From: Gudongella sp034006985
GTDB lineage: Bacteria > Bacillota > Clostridia > Tissierellales > Tissierellaceae
Direction: 5' to 3'
Length of the DNA stretch: 64,000 nt
Assembly: GCA_034006985.1 (NCBI GenBank)
Contig: JAVERT010000001.1
Coordinates: forward strand, 1-64,000
The translations under genes and the position numbers were made by a program. The notes under the pieces were generated by a model. The model was not told the DNA's origin and made no database searches. It saw only the letters and a program-made list of their open reading frames with translations. This document shows positions 25,675 through 34,130 of the stretch, one piece after another (within the stretch, counting starts at the first letter, position 1; the number at the start of each line of letters is the position of its first letter).

Positions 25675-26553
25675 ATGCTAGAGGGTAGAATTATTAAAGG
25701 CATTGGTGGTTTCTATTACGTTGATCTAGAGACTGAGATAATTGAATGTAGAGCAAAAGGTTTATTTAGAGAACAAAAAATTACTCCTTTAGTAGGAGAT
25801 GTTGTAAAGATTAGAATTAGTTCTGAAGATAATACAGGATACATTGAAGAAATAATGGGAAGAAAAGCAGAACTTGTAAGGCCTCCGGTTGCTAATATAA
25901 CTCAAGTTGTAGTAGTTGCTAGTGTTAAAATGCCTGAGTTTAATACATGGTTAGTAGATAAAATACTAGTAATGGCTGAAGAAAAAAGCTTAGACATAGT
26001 GCTATGTATAAATAAGGCTGACTTAAACCTAATAAGATCAGAGCAGCTTAAAGAATTATATACTAAAGCTGGCTATAATGCTATTTTGACAAGTAAATTA
26101 ACCGGTCTAGGCATAGAAGAGCTTAGAAATGAATTAAAAGATAATATAAATGTATTTGCAGGTCCTTCAGGAGTAGGAAAATCGACATTATTAAATACAT
26201 TAAACCCATCATTTAAACTTGAGACAGGAGATATAAGTAAAAAAAACCAAAGAGGAAAACATACAACCAGACATGTAGAGCTTCTAAAATTGGATATAAA
26301 CAGCTTCATACTAGATACTCCAGGGTTTAGTTCCTTTGATCTTGACTTTATTGAAGATTATAAAGATTTAAGATACTATTTTAGAGATATAGCGAAATAC
26401 AATGGGGAATGCAAATTCAATAGTTGTATTCATGTGAACGAACCTAATTGTGCTGTAAAGAATGCAGTTAAAGAAGGTATTATAAATAAAGAAAGATATG
26501 ATAATTATCTTTTGATTTTAGATGAAATGAAAAACAAAAAAAGGAGATATTAA
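25675..26553 (+). CDS. rsgA: Ribosome small-subunit GTPase RsgA
   Basis: RsgA is a circularly permuted GTPase that checks and matures the 30S subunit. The 292-residue protein has an N-terminal OB fold (to about residue 66), then the permuted motifs NKAD, GPSGVGKST and DTPGFSSF. A C-terminal zinc site follows with CKFNSCIHVNEPNCAV. I choose the ATG at 25675. A TTG at 25669 overlapping the prkC stop would add two residues. Neither has a strong RBS, so coupling to prkC is likely. Order rsgA-rpe-tpk matches Bacillus. Confidence 0.95.
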   Translation: MLEGRIIKGIGGFYYVDLETEIIECRAKGLFREQKITPLVGDVVKIRISSEDNTGYIEEIMGRKAELVRPPVANITQVVVVASVKMPEFNTWLVDKILVMAEEKSLDIVLCINKADLNLIRSEQLKELYTKAGYNAILTSKLTGLGIEELRNELKDNINVFAGPSGVGKSTLLNTLNPSFKLETGDISKKNQRGKHTTRHVELLKLDINSFILDTPGFSSFDLDFIEDYKDLRYYFRDIAKYNGECKFNSCIHVNEPNCAVKNAVKEGIINKERYDNYLLILDEMKNKKRRY

Positions 26554-26554
26554 T

Positions 26555-27208
26555 ATGATAAAAATTGCACCCTCTATACTATCATCAGATTTCTCTAAAT
26601 TAGGCGAAGAAATAAAATCAGTTGAAAGAGGTGGCGCTGATTTTATTCACCTTGATGTGATGGATGGCAACTATGTACCAAATATTACTTTTGGCGCTCC
26701 AATTATTAAAAAAATAAGAAGTCATACGAATCTTATTTTTGATACGCATTTAATGATAGATAGACCAGAAAGATTTATAGATGATTTCGCAAAAGCGGGA
26801 GCTGATATAATTACTGTCCATGTAGAAGCAACAAATCACCTTCAAAGAGTATTGCAAAGTATTAGAGAAAAAGGTATAAAAGCAGGAGTTTCTCTTAATC
26901 CTGCAACACCTCTAGACTGTTTAGATTACATATTAGATGATCTTGATCTTATTCTGATAATGTCTGTCAATCCAGGTTTTGGAGGACAATCCTATATACC
27001 TGCTATTACAAATAAAATAAAACAAGTTAGAGAAATAATAAAAAATAGTGGAAAGCATATTCTTTTAGAAGTTGATGGAGGGATTAAACTAGACAATGCA
27101 GAGGATATTGTAAATGCTGGAGCGGATGTCTTGGTTGTTGGATCAGGTATATTTTCTAATGGAGATCCTTACAAATCTACTAAAGAATTTAAAGATTTGT
27201 TTAAATAA
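26555..27208 (+). CDS. rpe: Ribulose-phosphate 3-epimerase
   Basis: Rpe interconverts ribulose 5-phosphate and xylulose 5-phosphate in the pentose phosphate pathway. The 217-residue TIM barrel has IAPSILSSDF, the metal ligand stretch DFIHLDVMDGNYVPN, DTHLMIDRPE, VHVEA, MSVNPGFGGQSYIP and LEVDGGI, followed by the phosphate-binding VVGSGIF. It starts one base after the rsgA stop, with AAGGAG as RBS. No terminator follows; a short inverted repeat lies before tpk. Confidence 0.97.
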   Translation: MIKIAPSILSSDFSKLGEEIKSVERGGADFIHLDVMDGNYVPNITFGAPIIKKIRSHTNLIFDTHLMIDRPERFIDDFAKAGADIITVHVEATNHLQRVLQSIREKGIKAGVSLNPATPLDCLDYILDDLDLILIMSVNPGFGGQSYIPAITNKIKQVREIIKNSGKHILLEVDGGIKLDNAEDIVNAGADVLVVGSGIFSNGDPYKSTKEFKDLFK

Positions 27209-27231
27209 TATTTAATTTCATAATTAATTAT

Positions 27232-27255
27232 ATTATAAGTGATATTGCTTATAAT
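27232..27255 (+). repeat. Inverted repeat between rpe and tpk
   Basis: ATTATAAG (27232-27239) and CTTATAAT (27248-27255) form a perfect eight-base inverted repeat with an eight-base spacer, 43 bases before tpk. No T-run follows, so it is not a standard terminator. It may be an operator or chance AT-rich symmetry. Confidence 0.5.
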
Positions 27256-27297
27256 ATTTGAGTCAATGAAGAAAATAATGTAATAAAGGTGGTTTTT

Positions 27298-27933
27298 ATG
27301 AATGGCCTTATTGTAGCTGGAGGTAGCGCATTAAATAGCAAAGAATTAAAAAAGCAATGTAATTATTCTGATATAGTAGTCGCCGCGGATAGAGGAATAG
27401 AATCTCTATTGAAAGCAGATTGCAGAGTAGATTATCTTATCGGAGATTTTGATTCTATTAAGCAAGAGGTATTATTAGAAGTCGAAAAAACTAAGATTGA
27501 AATAATAAAACATCCAATTGCAAAAGATAAAACAGATACAGAATTGGCAGTTGATTTATTATTAGACTTAGGATGTAAAAGCATCATTTTAGTAGGAGTT
27601 ACGGGTACAAGATTGGATCACACGATGGCAAATATTTCGATTTTAAGAAATTTATATTTTAAAGGTATTATTTCTAAAATAATTGACGATAACAATATAA
27701 TTGAGTATCTCGGTAAGAAAGTAAATATTTATAAGGCAAAAAGTCGTTATATTTCAATATTACCTATTTCGCTCGAAGGTGTAGTTGTAAGTTTAGAAGG
27801 ATTTTTTTTCCCTATAACTAAAAAAAATATAAGTTATGGATCTAGCTTAGGAGTTAGTAATTACCTAGTTAAAGATAAAGGTGAGATAGTCAAGCATAGT
27901 GGAGAAGCTCTAGTTTTTCAATCAAGGGATTAG
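27298..27933 (+). CDS. tpk: Thiamine pyrophosphokinase
   Basis: This enzyme (ThiN in Bacillus) makes thiamine pyrophosphate directly from thiamine and ATP. The 211-residue protein shows VAADRGIESLL, DYLIGDFDSI, HPIAKDKTDTELAVD and VGVTGTRLDHTMANI. The start is the ATG at 27298 with AAAGGTGG at the right distance. A GTG at 27289 overlaps that RBS. Thiamine salvage rather than only synthesis is implied. A strong symmetric terminator follows. Confidence 0.94.
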   Translation: MNGLIVAGGSALNSKELKKQCNYSDIVVAADRGIESLLKADCRVDYLIGDFDSIKQEVLLEVEKTKIEIIKHPIAKDKTDTELAVDLLLDLGCKSIILVGVTGTRLDHTMANISILRNLYFKGIISKIIDDNNIIEYLGKKVNIYKAKSRYISILPISLEGVVVSLEGFFFPITKKNISYGSSLGVSNYLVKDKGEIVKHSGEALVFQSRD

Positions 27934-27936
27934 AAA

Positions 27937-27972
27937 AAAGGCTTATTATGATAATTATCATAATAAGCCTTT
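27937..27972. terminator. Bidirectional terminator between tpk and rpmB
   Basis: A perfect palindrome with two 18-base arms (27937-27954 and 27955-27972) is flanked by an A-run on the left. It serves both the plus-strand tpk transcript and the minus-strand rpmB transcript. Confidence 0.85.
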
Positions 27973-27989
27973 AACCTTTTATAGATTTT

Positions 27990-28181
27990 TTAAACCGCTC
28001 TTTTAACATAACCAGATCTTAAACATCGCGTACAGACATTAATTCTTTTAACTGTACCGTTTACCTCAGCTTTAACTCTTCTAATATTTGGAGACCAAGT
28101 TCTGGAACTCTTTTTATTTGAGAAAGTCACCTTATTTCCGAAAGATTTAGTTTTTCCACAAATTTCACATATCTTAGACAT
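27990..28181 (-). CDS. rpmB: 50S ribosomal protein L28
   Basis: The 63-residue protein begins MSKICEICGK and contains GNKVTFSNKKSSRTWSPNIRRVK and the second cysteine pair in INVCTRCLRSG. The two CxxC pairs make it the zinc-binding form of L28. The ATG at 28181 is preceded by AAGGAGGTG. An in-frame ATG six codons upstream overlaps this RBS. It is a single-gene minus-strand unit between tpk and the Asp23 gene, the same local arrangement as in Bacillus, but the small spoVM gene found there is not seen. Confidence 0.97.
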   Translation of the reverse strand: MSKICEICGKTKSFGNKVTFSNKKSSRTWSPNIRRVKAEVNGTVKRINVCTRCLRSGYVKRAV

Positions 28182-28248
28182 AAAGACACCTCCTTGCATT
28201 ATTAAAACACTTAATATTATTATTAATATTTCCTTAGCAACATATTAC

Positions 28249-28278
28249 ATTTTAACATAAAGACTAATAAAAAAGCAA
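28249..28278 (-). promoter_or_regulatory. Candidate promoter for rpmB
   Basis: On the minus strand TTGCTT (28278-28273) and TAAAAT (28254-28249) are 18 bases apart, about 70 bases before the rpmB start. The divergent layout requires a promoter here. Confidence 0.5.
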
Positions 28279-28305
28279 CATAATAATCTAAGTATATGTT
28301 TTAAG

Positions 28306-28334
28306 TTGAATATTTTCTATTAATAATGTAGAAT
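28306..28334 (+). promoter_or_regulatory. Sigma-A-type promoter for the Asp23-fakA operon
   Basis: TTGAAT (28306-28311) and TAGAAT (28329-28334) are separated by exactly 17 bases. They lie 37 bases before the Asp23-family start codon. Confidence 0.65.
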
Positions 28335-28370
28335 AATAAGGATAACACTATATAGTTGGGAGGTATATTT

Positions 28371-28727
28371 ATGCCTGTAAAAACAAAAAATGATCTTGGG
28401 ATTATAAGTATTGAAGATAGTGTCTTAGCTTCTTTAGCGGGTATATCAGCAATGGAGAGCTATGGCATCGTTGGTATGGCAACTAAAGATGCAAAAGATG
28501 GGCTTTTCAAGTTGCTTAAATCTGATTTATTGACAAAGGGAATAAAAATATACATAAAAGATAATTCAATTACTATTGATATGTATGTTATTTTAGAGTA
28601 TGGGGTAAAAATATCAACAGTTTGCAAAAATATAATAAATAGTGTAAAGTTTAATATTGAAAATTTAACCGGATTTAAAGTGGATAAGGTAAATGTATTT
28701 GTCCAAGGAATCCGAATTGATAAGTAA
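28371..28727 (+). CDS. Asp23/Gls24 family protein (YloU type)
   Basis: The 118-residue protein belongs to the Asp23/Gls24 family: GIISIEDSVLASLAGISAMESYGIVGMA and the later LEYGVKISTVCKNIINSVKFNIE are typical. Family members are small, often membrane-associated proteins linked to envelope stress. The one beside fakA (YloU in Bacillus) has no fixed role. The ATG at 28371 has GGGAGGT at the correct distance. The fakA gene follows after 14 bases, so the two are co-transcribed. Confidence 0.9.
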   Translation: MPVKTKNDLGIISIEDSVLASLAGISAMESYGIVGMATKDAKDGLFKLLKSDLLTKGIKIYIKDNSITIDMYVILEYGVKISTVCKNIINSVKFNIENLTGFKVDKVNVFVQGIRIDK

Positions 28728-28741
28728 TTAGGAGGACAAAT

Positions 28742-30391
28742 ATGACAATTAATAAAATAGATGGGTTTAAACTGCAGGTAATATTTAAAAGTGCAGCTGA
28801 AAAATTAGAAGAAAATAAAGAAGAGGTTAATAGTTTAAATGTATTCCCAGTACCAGATGGAGATACTGGAACTAATATGTTGCTCACTATGAAGTCAGCT
28901 TTAAAACAAGCATTAAGTGTAGAAAAAAATGATGCTTCTTTGGTTGCTCAAGCTGCAAGTCAGGGATCTTTAATGGGTGCAAGAGGAAATTCAGGGGTAA
29001 TTTTATCTCAATTATTTAGAGGATTTGCAACTGGAATTGGAGAAAAAGATACTATAGACTCAAAAATCTTTGCACTAGCACTTAAATCTGCTGCTGATAC
29101 AGCCTATAAAGCGGTAATGAAACCTACAGAGGGAACAATATTAACAGTTGCAAGAGAATGTGGTGAATTTGCTATATCTAATAGTAGTAATTATAATGAT
29201 TTGTCTACATTCTTAGAGGAGATAATTAAACACGGTAATAAAATATTAGATAAAACGCCGGATATGCTCCCAGTATTGAAACAAGCAGGAGTTGTAGATG
29301 CTGGTGGTAAAGGTTTAATATATCTTTTTATAGGGATGCACTCTGCTTTAAATGATGAAAATAGATCTCTTGTAACAACTACTCAGAATATCGTAGAGCC
29401 TATAATTATAAAAAAAACACGACCATCAATCGATACTGACAATATAGAGTTTGGGTATTGTACAGAATTTATGATAAATACGGGCTACAAGGATGTAGAA
29501 AATTTTAGAGATGATATTTCTGTCTTTGGAGATTCACTTTTAGTAGTTGGCGGAGAAGGGCTTATAAAAGTGCATATACACACAAACAATCCCGGCCAAG
29601 TTTTAGAAAAAGCATTGAGTTTAGGTGGTTTAAGCGATATTAAAATAGACAATATGAGATATCAGCATGAAGAAATACTACTAAAAGACGAACTTTTAGA
29701 GATGTCTAAAAAGACATATAATACAAATGAAAAGAAAGAATACTCTATAGTTGCCATATCTGTTGGAGAAGGCATAGATGCTCTTTTTAAAGATTTAAAT
29801 GTTGATGTAATAGTTTCAGGTGGACAAACAATGAATCCTAGCACAGAAGACATTTTATCCGCAATAGAAAGCACCACTGGGAATAATGTAATTGTTTTAC
29901 CAAATAATAGTAATATTATATTATCTGCTGAGCAAACTAAGCATTTATCAAACAGAAATATTAGCGTTGTTCCAACTAAGTCTATTCCACAAGGACTTGC
30001 AGCATTAATAGCTTTAGACGAAGAGCTTGGAATTGAAGAAAATATTCAAAGAATGAATGAATCTTTAGAAAATGTTTTAACAGGACAAGTTACATTTGCT
30101 GTTAGGGATACAGAATTTAATGGGAATAGTATAAAAAAAGATGATATTATTGGCTTATCTGACAAAGATATATTATCATCAGGTAGTAACATCACGCAGG
30201 TTTCATTAAGTTTATTAAAGAAATTAATAAATGAAGATACATCTATTATTACCATAATTTATGGTAATGATGTTTCAGAAACGGATGCAAATAACTTAGC
30301 TGAGAAAGTAACAGCTGAATATGGTGACATAGATATCGAATTAGTATATGGTGGACAACCGCTTTATTTCTATTTATTTGCAGTTGAGTAA
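28742..30391 (+). CDS. fakA: FakA-like fatty acid kinase subunit (DAK2 domain, YloV)
   Basis: FakA phosphorylates fatty acids bound to a separate FakB protein, feeding acyl-phosphate to PlsX and PlsY. The 549-residue protein has the DAK2 kinase domain with NVFPVPDGDTGTNML and GARGNSGVILSQLFRGFA. The middle domain reads EFGYCTEFMI and the C-terminal DegV-like half has VSGGQTMNPST and LPNNSNIILSAEQ. No fakB is in the window. With plsX and plsY nearby it suggests use of external fatty acids. A strong terminator starts within the stop codon. Confidence 0.92.
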   Translation: MTINKIDGFKLQVIFKSAAEKLEENKEEVNSLNVFPVPDGDTGTNMLLTMKSALKQALSVEKNDASLVAQAASQGSLMGARGNSGVILSQLFRGFATGIGEKDTIDSKIFALALKSAADTAYKAVMKPTEGTILTVARECGEFAISNSSNYNDLSTFLEEIIKHGNKILDKTPDMLPVLKQAGVVDAGGKGLIYLFIGMHSALNDENRSLVTTTQNIVEPIIIKKTRPSIDTDNIEFGYCTEFMINTGYKDVENFRDDISVFGDSLLVVGGEGLIKVHIHTNNPGQVLEKALSLGGLSDIKIDNMRYQHEEILLKDELLEMSKKTYNTNEKKEYSIVAISVGEGIDALFKDLNVDVIVSGGQTMNPSTEDILSAIESTTGNNVIVLPNNSNIILSAEQTKHLSNRNISVVPTKSIPQGLAALIALDEELGIEENIQRMNESLENVLTGQVTFAVRDTEFNGNSIKKDDIIGLSDKDILSSGSNITQVSLSLLKKLINEDTSIITIIYGNDVSETDANNLAEKVTAEYGDIDIELVYGGQPLYFYLFAVE

Positions 30392-30420
30392 CCCTACCTT
30401 AAGGTAGGGTTGTTTTATTT
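30390..30420 (+). terminator. Intrinsic terminator after fakA
   Basis: AACCCTACC (30390-30398) pairs with GGTAGGGTT (30403-30411) around TTAA, followed by GTTTTATTT. The stem begins inside the fakA stop codon. Confidence 0.88.
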
Positions 30421-30464
30421 AAAACACTTTTATAGTCAAAAAACAATACAAAGGAGGTATGATT

Positions 30465-32513
30465 TTGGATATTTTAAATAGTGATATTAGATATTTAAAA
30501 GGTGTAGGCCCAAAAAAAGCTGCATTATTAAGAAAAATGAAACTTGTTTCAATTGAAGATTTAATTTATAATATACCAAAATCATTTGAAGATAGAAGTA
30601 AATTGAATAAACTAATCGATGCTATTCAAGGAGAAAAACAACTTTTTAAAGTCACAGTAACAGAAAAGCCAGTGGTTTTAAGTACGAGAAAAGGACTTCA
30701 TATATTAAAAGTAGCAGTTGAAGATGACTCAGGTAAAGCTTATTTAGTTTGGTTTAATCAAGATTATATAAAGCAAAAAATAAAATTAGGACAAAATTAT
30801 ATGGTATTTGGTAAGATCTTATTAAACAAATTTGAAAGACAAATACAAAGTCCTATTATTGAAATTTGGGGACCAAAACATTATCAAAATAAACTTTATC
30901 CTATTTATGGTTTAACTAGTGGTCTTAGCAATAAAATAATGACTAATATAATAGAAAGTGCTTTAGAACAGGGCTTAGATAGCATAAAAGATATTGTGCC
31001 TTATTCAATTCAAAAAAAATATAGTTTTATAGAGAAGAAGGAAGCAATTTATAATCTGCATCATCCAACTTCAATAAATGAATATACTAAAGCAAGGAAG
31101 CAATTAGCCTATGAAGAACTATTAATTATGCAATTAGGTCTCTTTAGCCTAAAAGAAAAAAATATTAAATCAGAAGGTATCAAGTTTAGACTTGATAAAA
31201 ACATAGCACCTTTCATTGATGGATTGGAATATAAATTAACTAAAGCGCAAGCTAAAGTATTGGACGAGATTTTTTCTGATATGTCTAAGCCTACGCAGAT
31301 GAATAGACTTGTTCAAGGGGATGTAGGCTCTGGTAAAACTATTATTGCTATAGCAGCAATGTATAATTGCGTTTTAAATGGGTATCAAGCTACAATGATG
31401 GTACCTACTGAAATATTAGCTACTCAGCATTATGAATCATTGGTTGAAATTTTCAAAGAAACAACCATTAAAATTCAAATTTTAACTGGTAAACTATCTA
31501 ATAAGAAAAAAGAAGAAGTATTGGCTGATTTAAAAAATGGCCAAATAGATATTTTGGTGGGAACGCATGCTTTAATTCAAAACAATGTAGAGTTTTATAA
31601 ACTTGGATTAACTATTACGGATGAGCAACATCGTTTTGGAGTTAAGCAAAGACTAAATTTGGTGGACAAAGGTGTCTTTCCAGATATACTTGTTATGACT
31701 GCTACTCCTATACCAAGAACTCTAGCACTTATTTTATATGGGGATTTAGATATTTCAATTATTGATGAATTACCTCCTGGAAGAAAAGACATAAAAACAT
31801 ATACTGTGGGGAGTGATATGGAGGAGAGATTATATAGTTTTATTGAAAAACAATTAAATGAGGGTAGACAAGCTTATATAGTTTGCCCTTTGATAGGGGA
31901 AAATGAATCTCTCGATATTATTTCAGTTGAAGAACAATATATAAAATTAAAAGATCATATTTCTAGTCAATATAGAATTGATTTAATGCATGGAAAGTTA
32001 TCACAAAAAGAAAAAGATAAAATAATGCTAGATTTCAAAGCTAATAAAATTAGCGTATTAATTTCTACTACGGTTATTGAAGTTGGTGTAAATGTTCCAA
32101 ATGCTAATATTATGGTAATTCAAAACGCAGAAAGATTTGGGTTAGCTCAGATACACCAGCTAAGAGGAAGAGTTGGGAGAGGTCAATTTCAGTCATATTG
32201 TGTTTTAATAAACAATAGTATATCAAAGATAAGTAGAGAAAGAATGAGAGTTTTAGAATCTACTTCTGATGGATTCATTATTTCCGAAAAGGATTTAGAG
32301 CTAAGAGGTCCAGGGGAATTCTTTGGAACGCTACAACATGGCCTTCCAGAGTTAAAAATTGCTAATTTAACACAGGACTTAGATATATTAAAGATAGCAC
32401 AGAGAGATGCTGATTTTATTATAAAAAATTTCTCTGATGCAGAATACTTAGAAATTAAATTGAGGATAAAAGACTTGTTTTCAACTATTGATAGTGAATT
32501 AGTTTTTAATTAA
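30465..32513 (+). CDS. recG: ATP-dependent DNA helicase RecG
   Basis: RecG remodels stalled forks and branched DNA. The 682-residue protein has an N-terminal wedge domain beginning IRYLKGVGPKKAALL, a P-loop QGDVGSGKT near residue 284, DEQHRFGVKQR, TATPIPRTLAL, and the C-terminal motifs VIEVGVNVPNA and QLRGRVGRG. AAGGAGGT at 30451-30458 directly abuts an ATG at 30459, which is too close. The TTG at 30465 has proper spacing and gives the family N-terminus. It opens a new unit after the fakA terminator, though no clear promoter is visible. Confidence 0.96.
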   Translation: MDILNSDIRYLKGVGPKKAALLRKMKLVSIEDLIYNIPKSFEDRSKLNKLIDAIQGEKQLFKVTVTEKPVVLSTRKGLHILKVAVEDDSGKAYLVWFNQDYIKQKIKLGQNYMVFGKILLNKFERQIQSPIIEIWGPKHYQNKLYPIYGLTSGLSNKIMTNIIESALEQGLDSIKDIVPYSIQKKYSFIEKKEAIYNLHHPTSINEYTKARKQLAYEELLIMQLGLFSLKEKNIKSEGIKFRLDKNIAPFIDGLEYKLTKAQAKVLDEIFSDMSKPTQMNRLVQGDVGSGKTIIAIAAMYNCVLNGYQATMMVPTEILATQHYESLVEIFKETTIKIQILTGKLSNKKKEEVLADLKNGQIDILVGTHALIQNNVEFYKLGLTITDEQHRFGVKQRLNLVDKGVFPDILVMTATPIPRTLALILYGDLDISIIDELPPGRKDIKTYTVGSDMEERLYSFIEKQLNEGRQAYIVCPLIGENESLDIISVEEQYIKLKDHISSQYRIDLMHGKLSQKEKDKIMLDFKANKISVLISTTVIEVGVNVPNANIMVIQNAERFGLAQIHQLRGRVGRGQFQSYCVLINNSISKISRERMRVLESTSDGFIISEKDLELRGPGEFFGTLQHGLPELKIANLTQDLDILKIAQRDADFIIKNFSDAEYLEIKLRIKDLFSTIDSELVFN

Positions 32514-32514
32514 G

Positions 32515-32543
32515 TATAAATTAAATGCAAAATATGATAAAAT
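32515..32543 (+). promoter_or_regulatory. Weak candidate promoter before rsmD
   Basis: TAAAAT (32538-32543) with TG at 32535-32536 forms an extended -10. The hexamer 17 bases upstream (TATAAA) is a poor -35. No terminator separates recG from rsmD, so this may be an internal promoter or chance. Confidence 0.25.
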
Positions 32544-32565
32544 ATTAGCAAAAGTAGGTGAAAAA

Positions 32566-33132
32566 ATGCGAGTAATATCAGGCTCAAGAAAAGGACATAA
32601 GTTATTCGCCCCAAAGGGAATAAATATAAGACCATCAGAGGATAGGTTAAAAGAATCACTTTTTAATATAATATCTCCAATTAAATATGAATCTGTAGTA
32701 TTAGATTTATTTGCAGGTACTGGATCTATAGGAATAGAATTCTTAAGTAGAGGCTCAAAAATAGCTTATTTTGTTGATAATAGTAGGGAAAGCATATCAT
32801 ATATAAATAAAAATCTGGAGCATACTAAATTAAAGGAAAAAGCGAACGTTTTAAATATAGAAGCGAAAAAAGCTCTAGCAATTTTTAAAAAGGATTCAAT
32901 AACTTTTGAATATATATATCTAGACCCACCCTATGCTGATTTTGAGTTATTCAATAGTACAATAAATTTAATTGAAGATCTAAGCTTATTAGCTAAAGAT
33001 GGAATATTAATTGTCGAACATGATGGAAGAGTCACACTAGATGATAATTATTTAAAATTTATTAAAATTGATCAAAGAAAATACGGTAAAAATTTATTGA
33101 CATTTTTTAAATACAAAGAGGTGCTTATATGA
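32566..33132 (+). CDS. rsmD: 16S rRNA (guanine-966-N2) methyltransferase RsmD
   Basis: RsmD methylates G966 (E. coli numbering) of 16S rRNA. The 188-residue protein begins MRVISGSRKGHKLFAP, has PSEDRLKESLFNII, the SAM-binding LDLFAGTGSIGIEFLSRG and the catalytic YLDPPY. It is of normal length. RBS is TAGGTGA. The stop overlaps the coaD start by four bases (ATGA), a pairing found widely in Firmicutes. Confidence 0.96.
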   Translation: MRVISGSRKGHKLFAPKGINIRPSEDRLKESLFNIISPIKYESVVLDLFAGTGSIGIEFLSRGSKIAYFVDNSRESISYINKNLEHTKLKEKANVLNIEAKKALAIFKKDSITFEYIYLDPPYADFELFNSTINLIEDLSLLAKDGILIVEHDGRVTLDDNYLKFIKIDQRKYGKNLLTFFKYKEVLI

Positions 33133-33614
33133 GAGTAATTTATCCTGGAAGTTTTGATCCTGTAACAAATGGACATCTTGATATTATTAAAAGATGCTCC
33201 GATAAATTTGATGAAGTTATTATTGCAGTATTATCTAATATTAATAAAAAAAGCGTATTTACAATGGAAGAAAGAATCTATTTATTAAAAGAGACAACAA
33301 AAGACTTACCTAATATTCAAATAGACTTTTTTTCTGGCTTATTAACTGAGTATGCAAAAAAAAAGAAATGCTCTAATATTATTCGAGGGTTAAGAGCTGT
33401 ATCTGATTTTGAGTTTGAAATGCAGTTGGCTTTAGTTAACAGAAAAACTTATAATGAGCTGGAAACATTTTTCATGGTAGCATCTAGTCAAGTGTCTTTT
33501 TTAAGTTCAACAATTGTAAAAGAAATTGCTTTTTATAACGGTGATATATCATGTTTTGTGCCTAGGGTAGTTGAAAATGCTCTTAAAGAAAAATTCAAAG
33601 GAGGAATTAAATGA
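33129..33614 (+). CDS. coaD: Phosphopantetheine adenylyltransferase
   Basis: CoaD transfers AMP from ATP to 4'-phosphopantetheine, the penultimate step of CoA synthesis. The 161-residue protein has YPGSFDPVTNGHLDII with the nucleotidyltransferase TNGH motif, RGLRAVSDFEFEMQLALVNR and SSTIVKEI. Length is typical. Together with coaBC in this window it covers three of the four reactions after phosphopantothenate. It is coupled by overlap to rsmD upstream and to the coiled-coil gene downstream. Confidence 0.97.
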   Translation: MRVIYPGSFDPVTNGHLDIIKRCSDKFDEVIIAVLSNINKKSVFTMEERIYLLKETTKDLPNIQIDFFSGLLTEYAKKKKCSNIIRGLRAVSDFEFEMQLALVNRKTYNELETFFMVASSQVSFLSSTIVKEIAFYNGDISCFVPRVVENALKEKFKGGIK

Positions 33615-34060
33615 TGGATTTACTAGCTTTGATAGACGAGGTTGAAGATATTTTAGAAGCTGGAACAAGCGTTCCTTTGACAAGTAGAGTTATGGTTAAT
33701 AAAAATGAGCTATTAGATATTGTAAAAGAAATAAGAATTAAACTTCCTGACGAAATCAAACAAGCTGCTTGGATTAAAGAGGAAAGACAACGGATTATTG
33801 ATGAAGCTCAGAAAACAGCAAGCACAATGATCGAAGATGCGGAACAAAAATTAGAAGAATTAATAAATAATGAAGAAGTATTAAAAGTTGCAAATGAAAG
33901 ATCTGAAGAGATTATCACGAAAGCTCAGTTAAGCTCTGAAGAAATAAGAGTAGGTGCACTAGAGTATGCTGATGAACTATTATATGAAGCACAAGAAAAA
34001 TTTAAAGATATTATTCAATTACTTAACGATAATAGAAAGGAACTTAGAGTTAAAGATTAA
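33611..34060 (+). CDS. Coiled-coil protein of unknown function, conserved after coaD
   Basis: The 149-residue protein starts with a short ordered segment (LLALIDEVEDILEAG), a linker with VPLTSRVMVNKNELLDIVKEIR, and then a long charged helical stretch (about 60-145) with heptad character. Some databases call such proteins ATPase or V-ATPase subunit H-like, but no nucleotide-binding motif is present and I do not support that name. The start overlaps the coaD stop and has GGAGG. An ATG at 33614 is equally possible. The NELLDIVKEIR segment resembles the N-terminal part of some DivIVA-like or secretion-associated proteins, weakly. Confidence 0.8.
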   Translation: MMDLLALIDEVEDILEAGTSVPLTSRVMVNKNELLDIVKEIRIKLPDEIKQAAWIKEERQRIIDEAQKTASTMIEDAEQKLEELINNEEVLKVANERSEEIITKAQLSSEEIRVGALEYADELLYEAQEKFKDIIQLLNDNRKELRVKD

Positions 34061-34130
34061 CTATTCGATAAAAAGTCATTTGATTTCTATTAAATTATTT
34101 GATAGTCGCGTTATGTGAGTATTTTTATTA

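Noticed and set aside
34060..34106. Imperfect inverted repeat between the coiled-coil gene and tmcAL
   Set aside because: Arms 34060-34071 and 34095-34106 match at 9 of 12 positions with a 23-base loop and no T-run, too weak to call a terminator.
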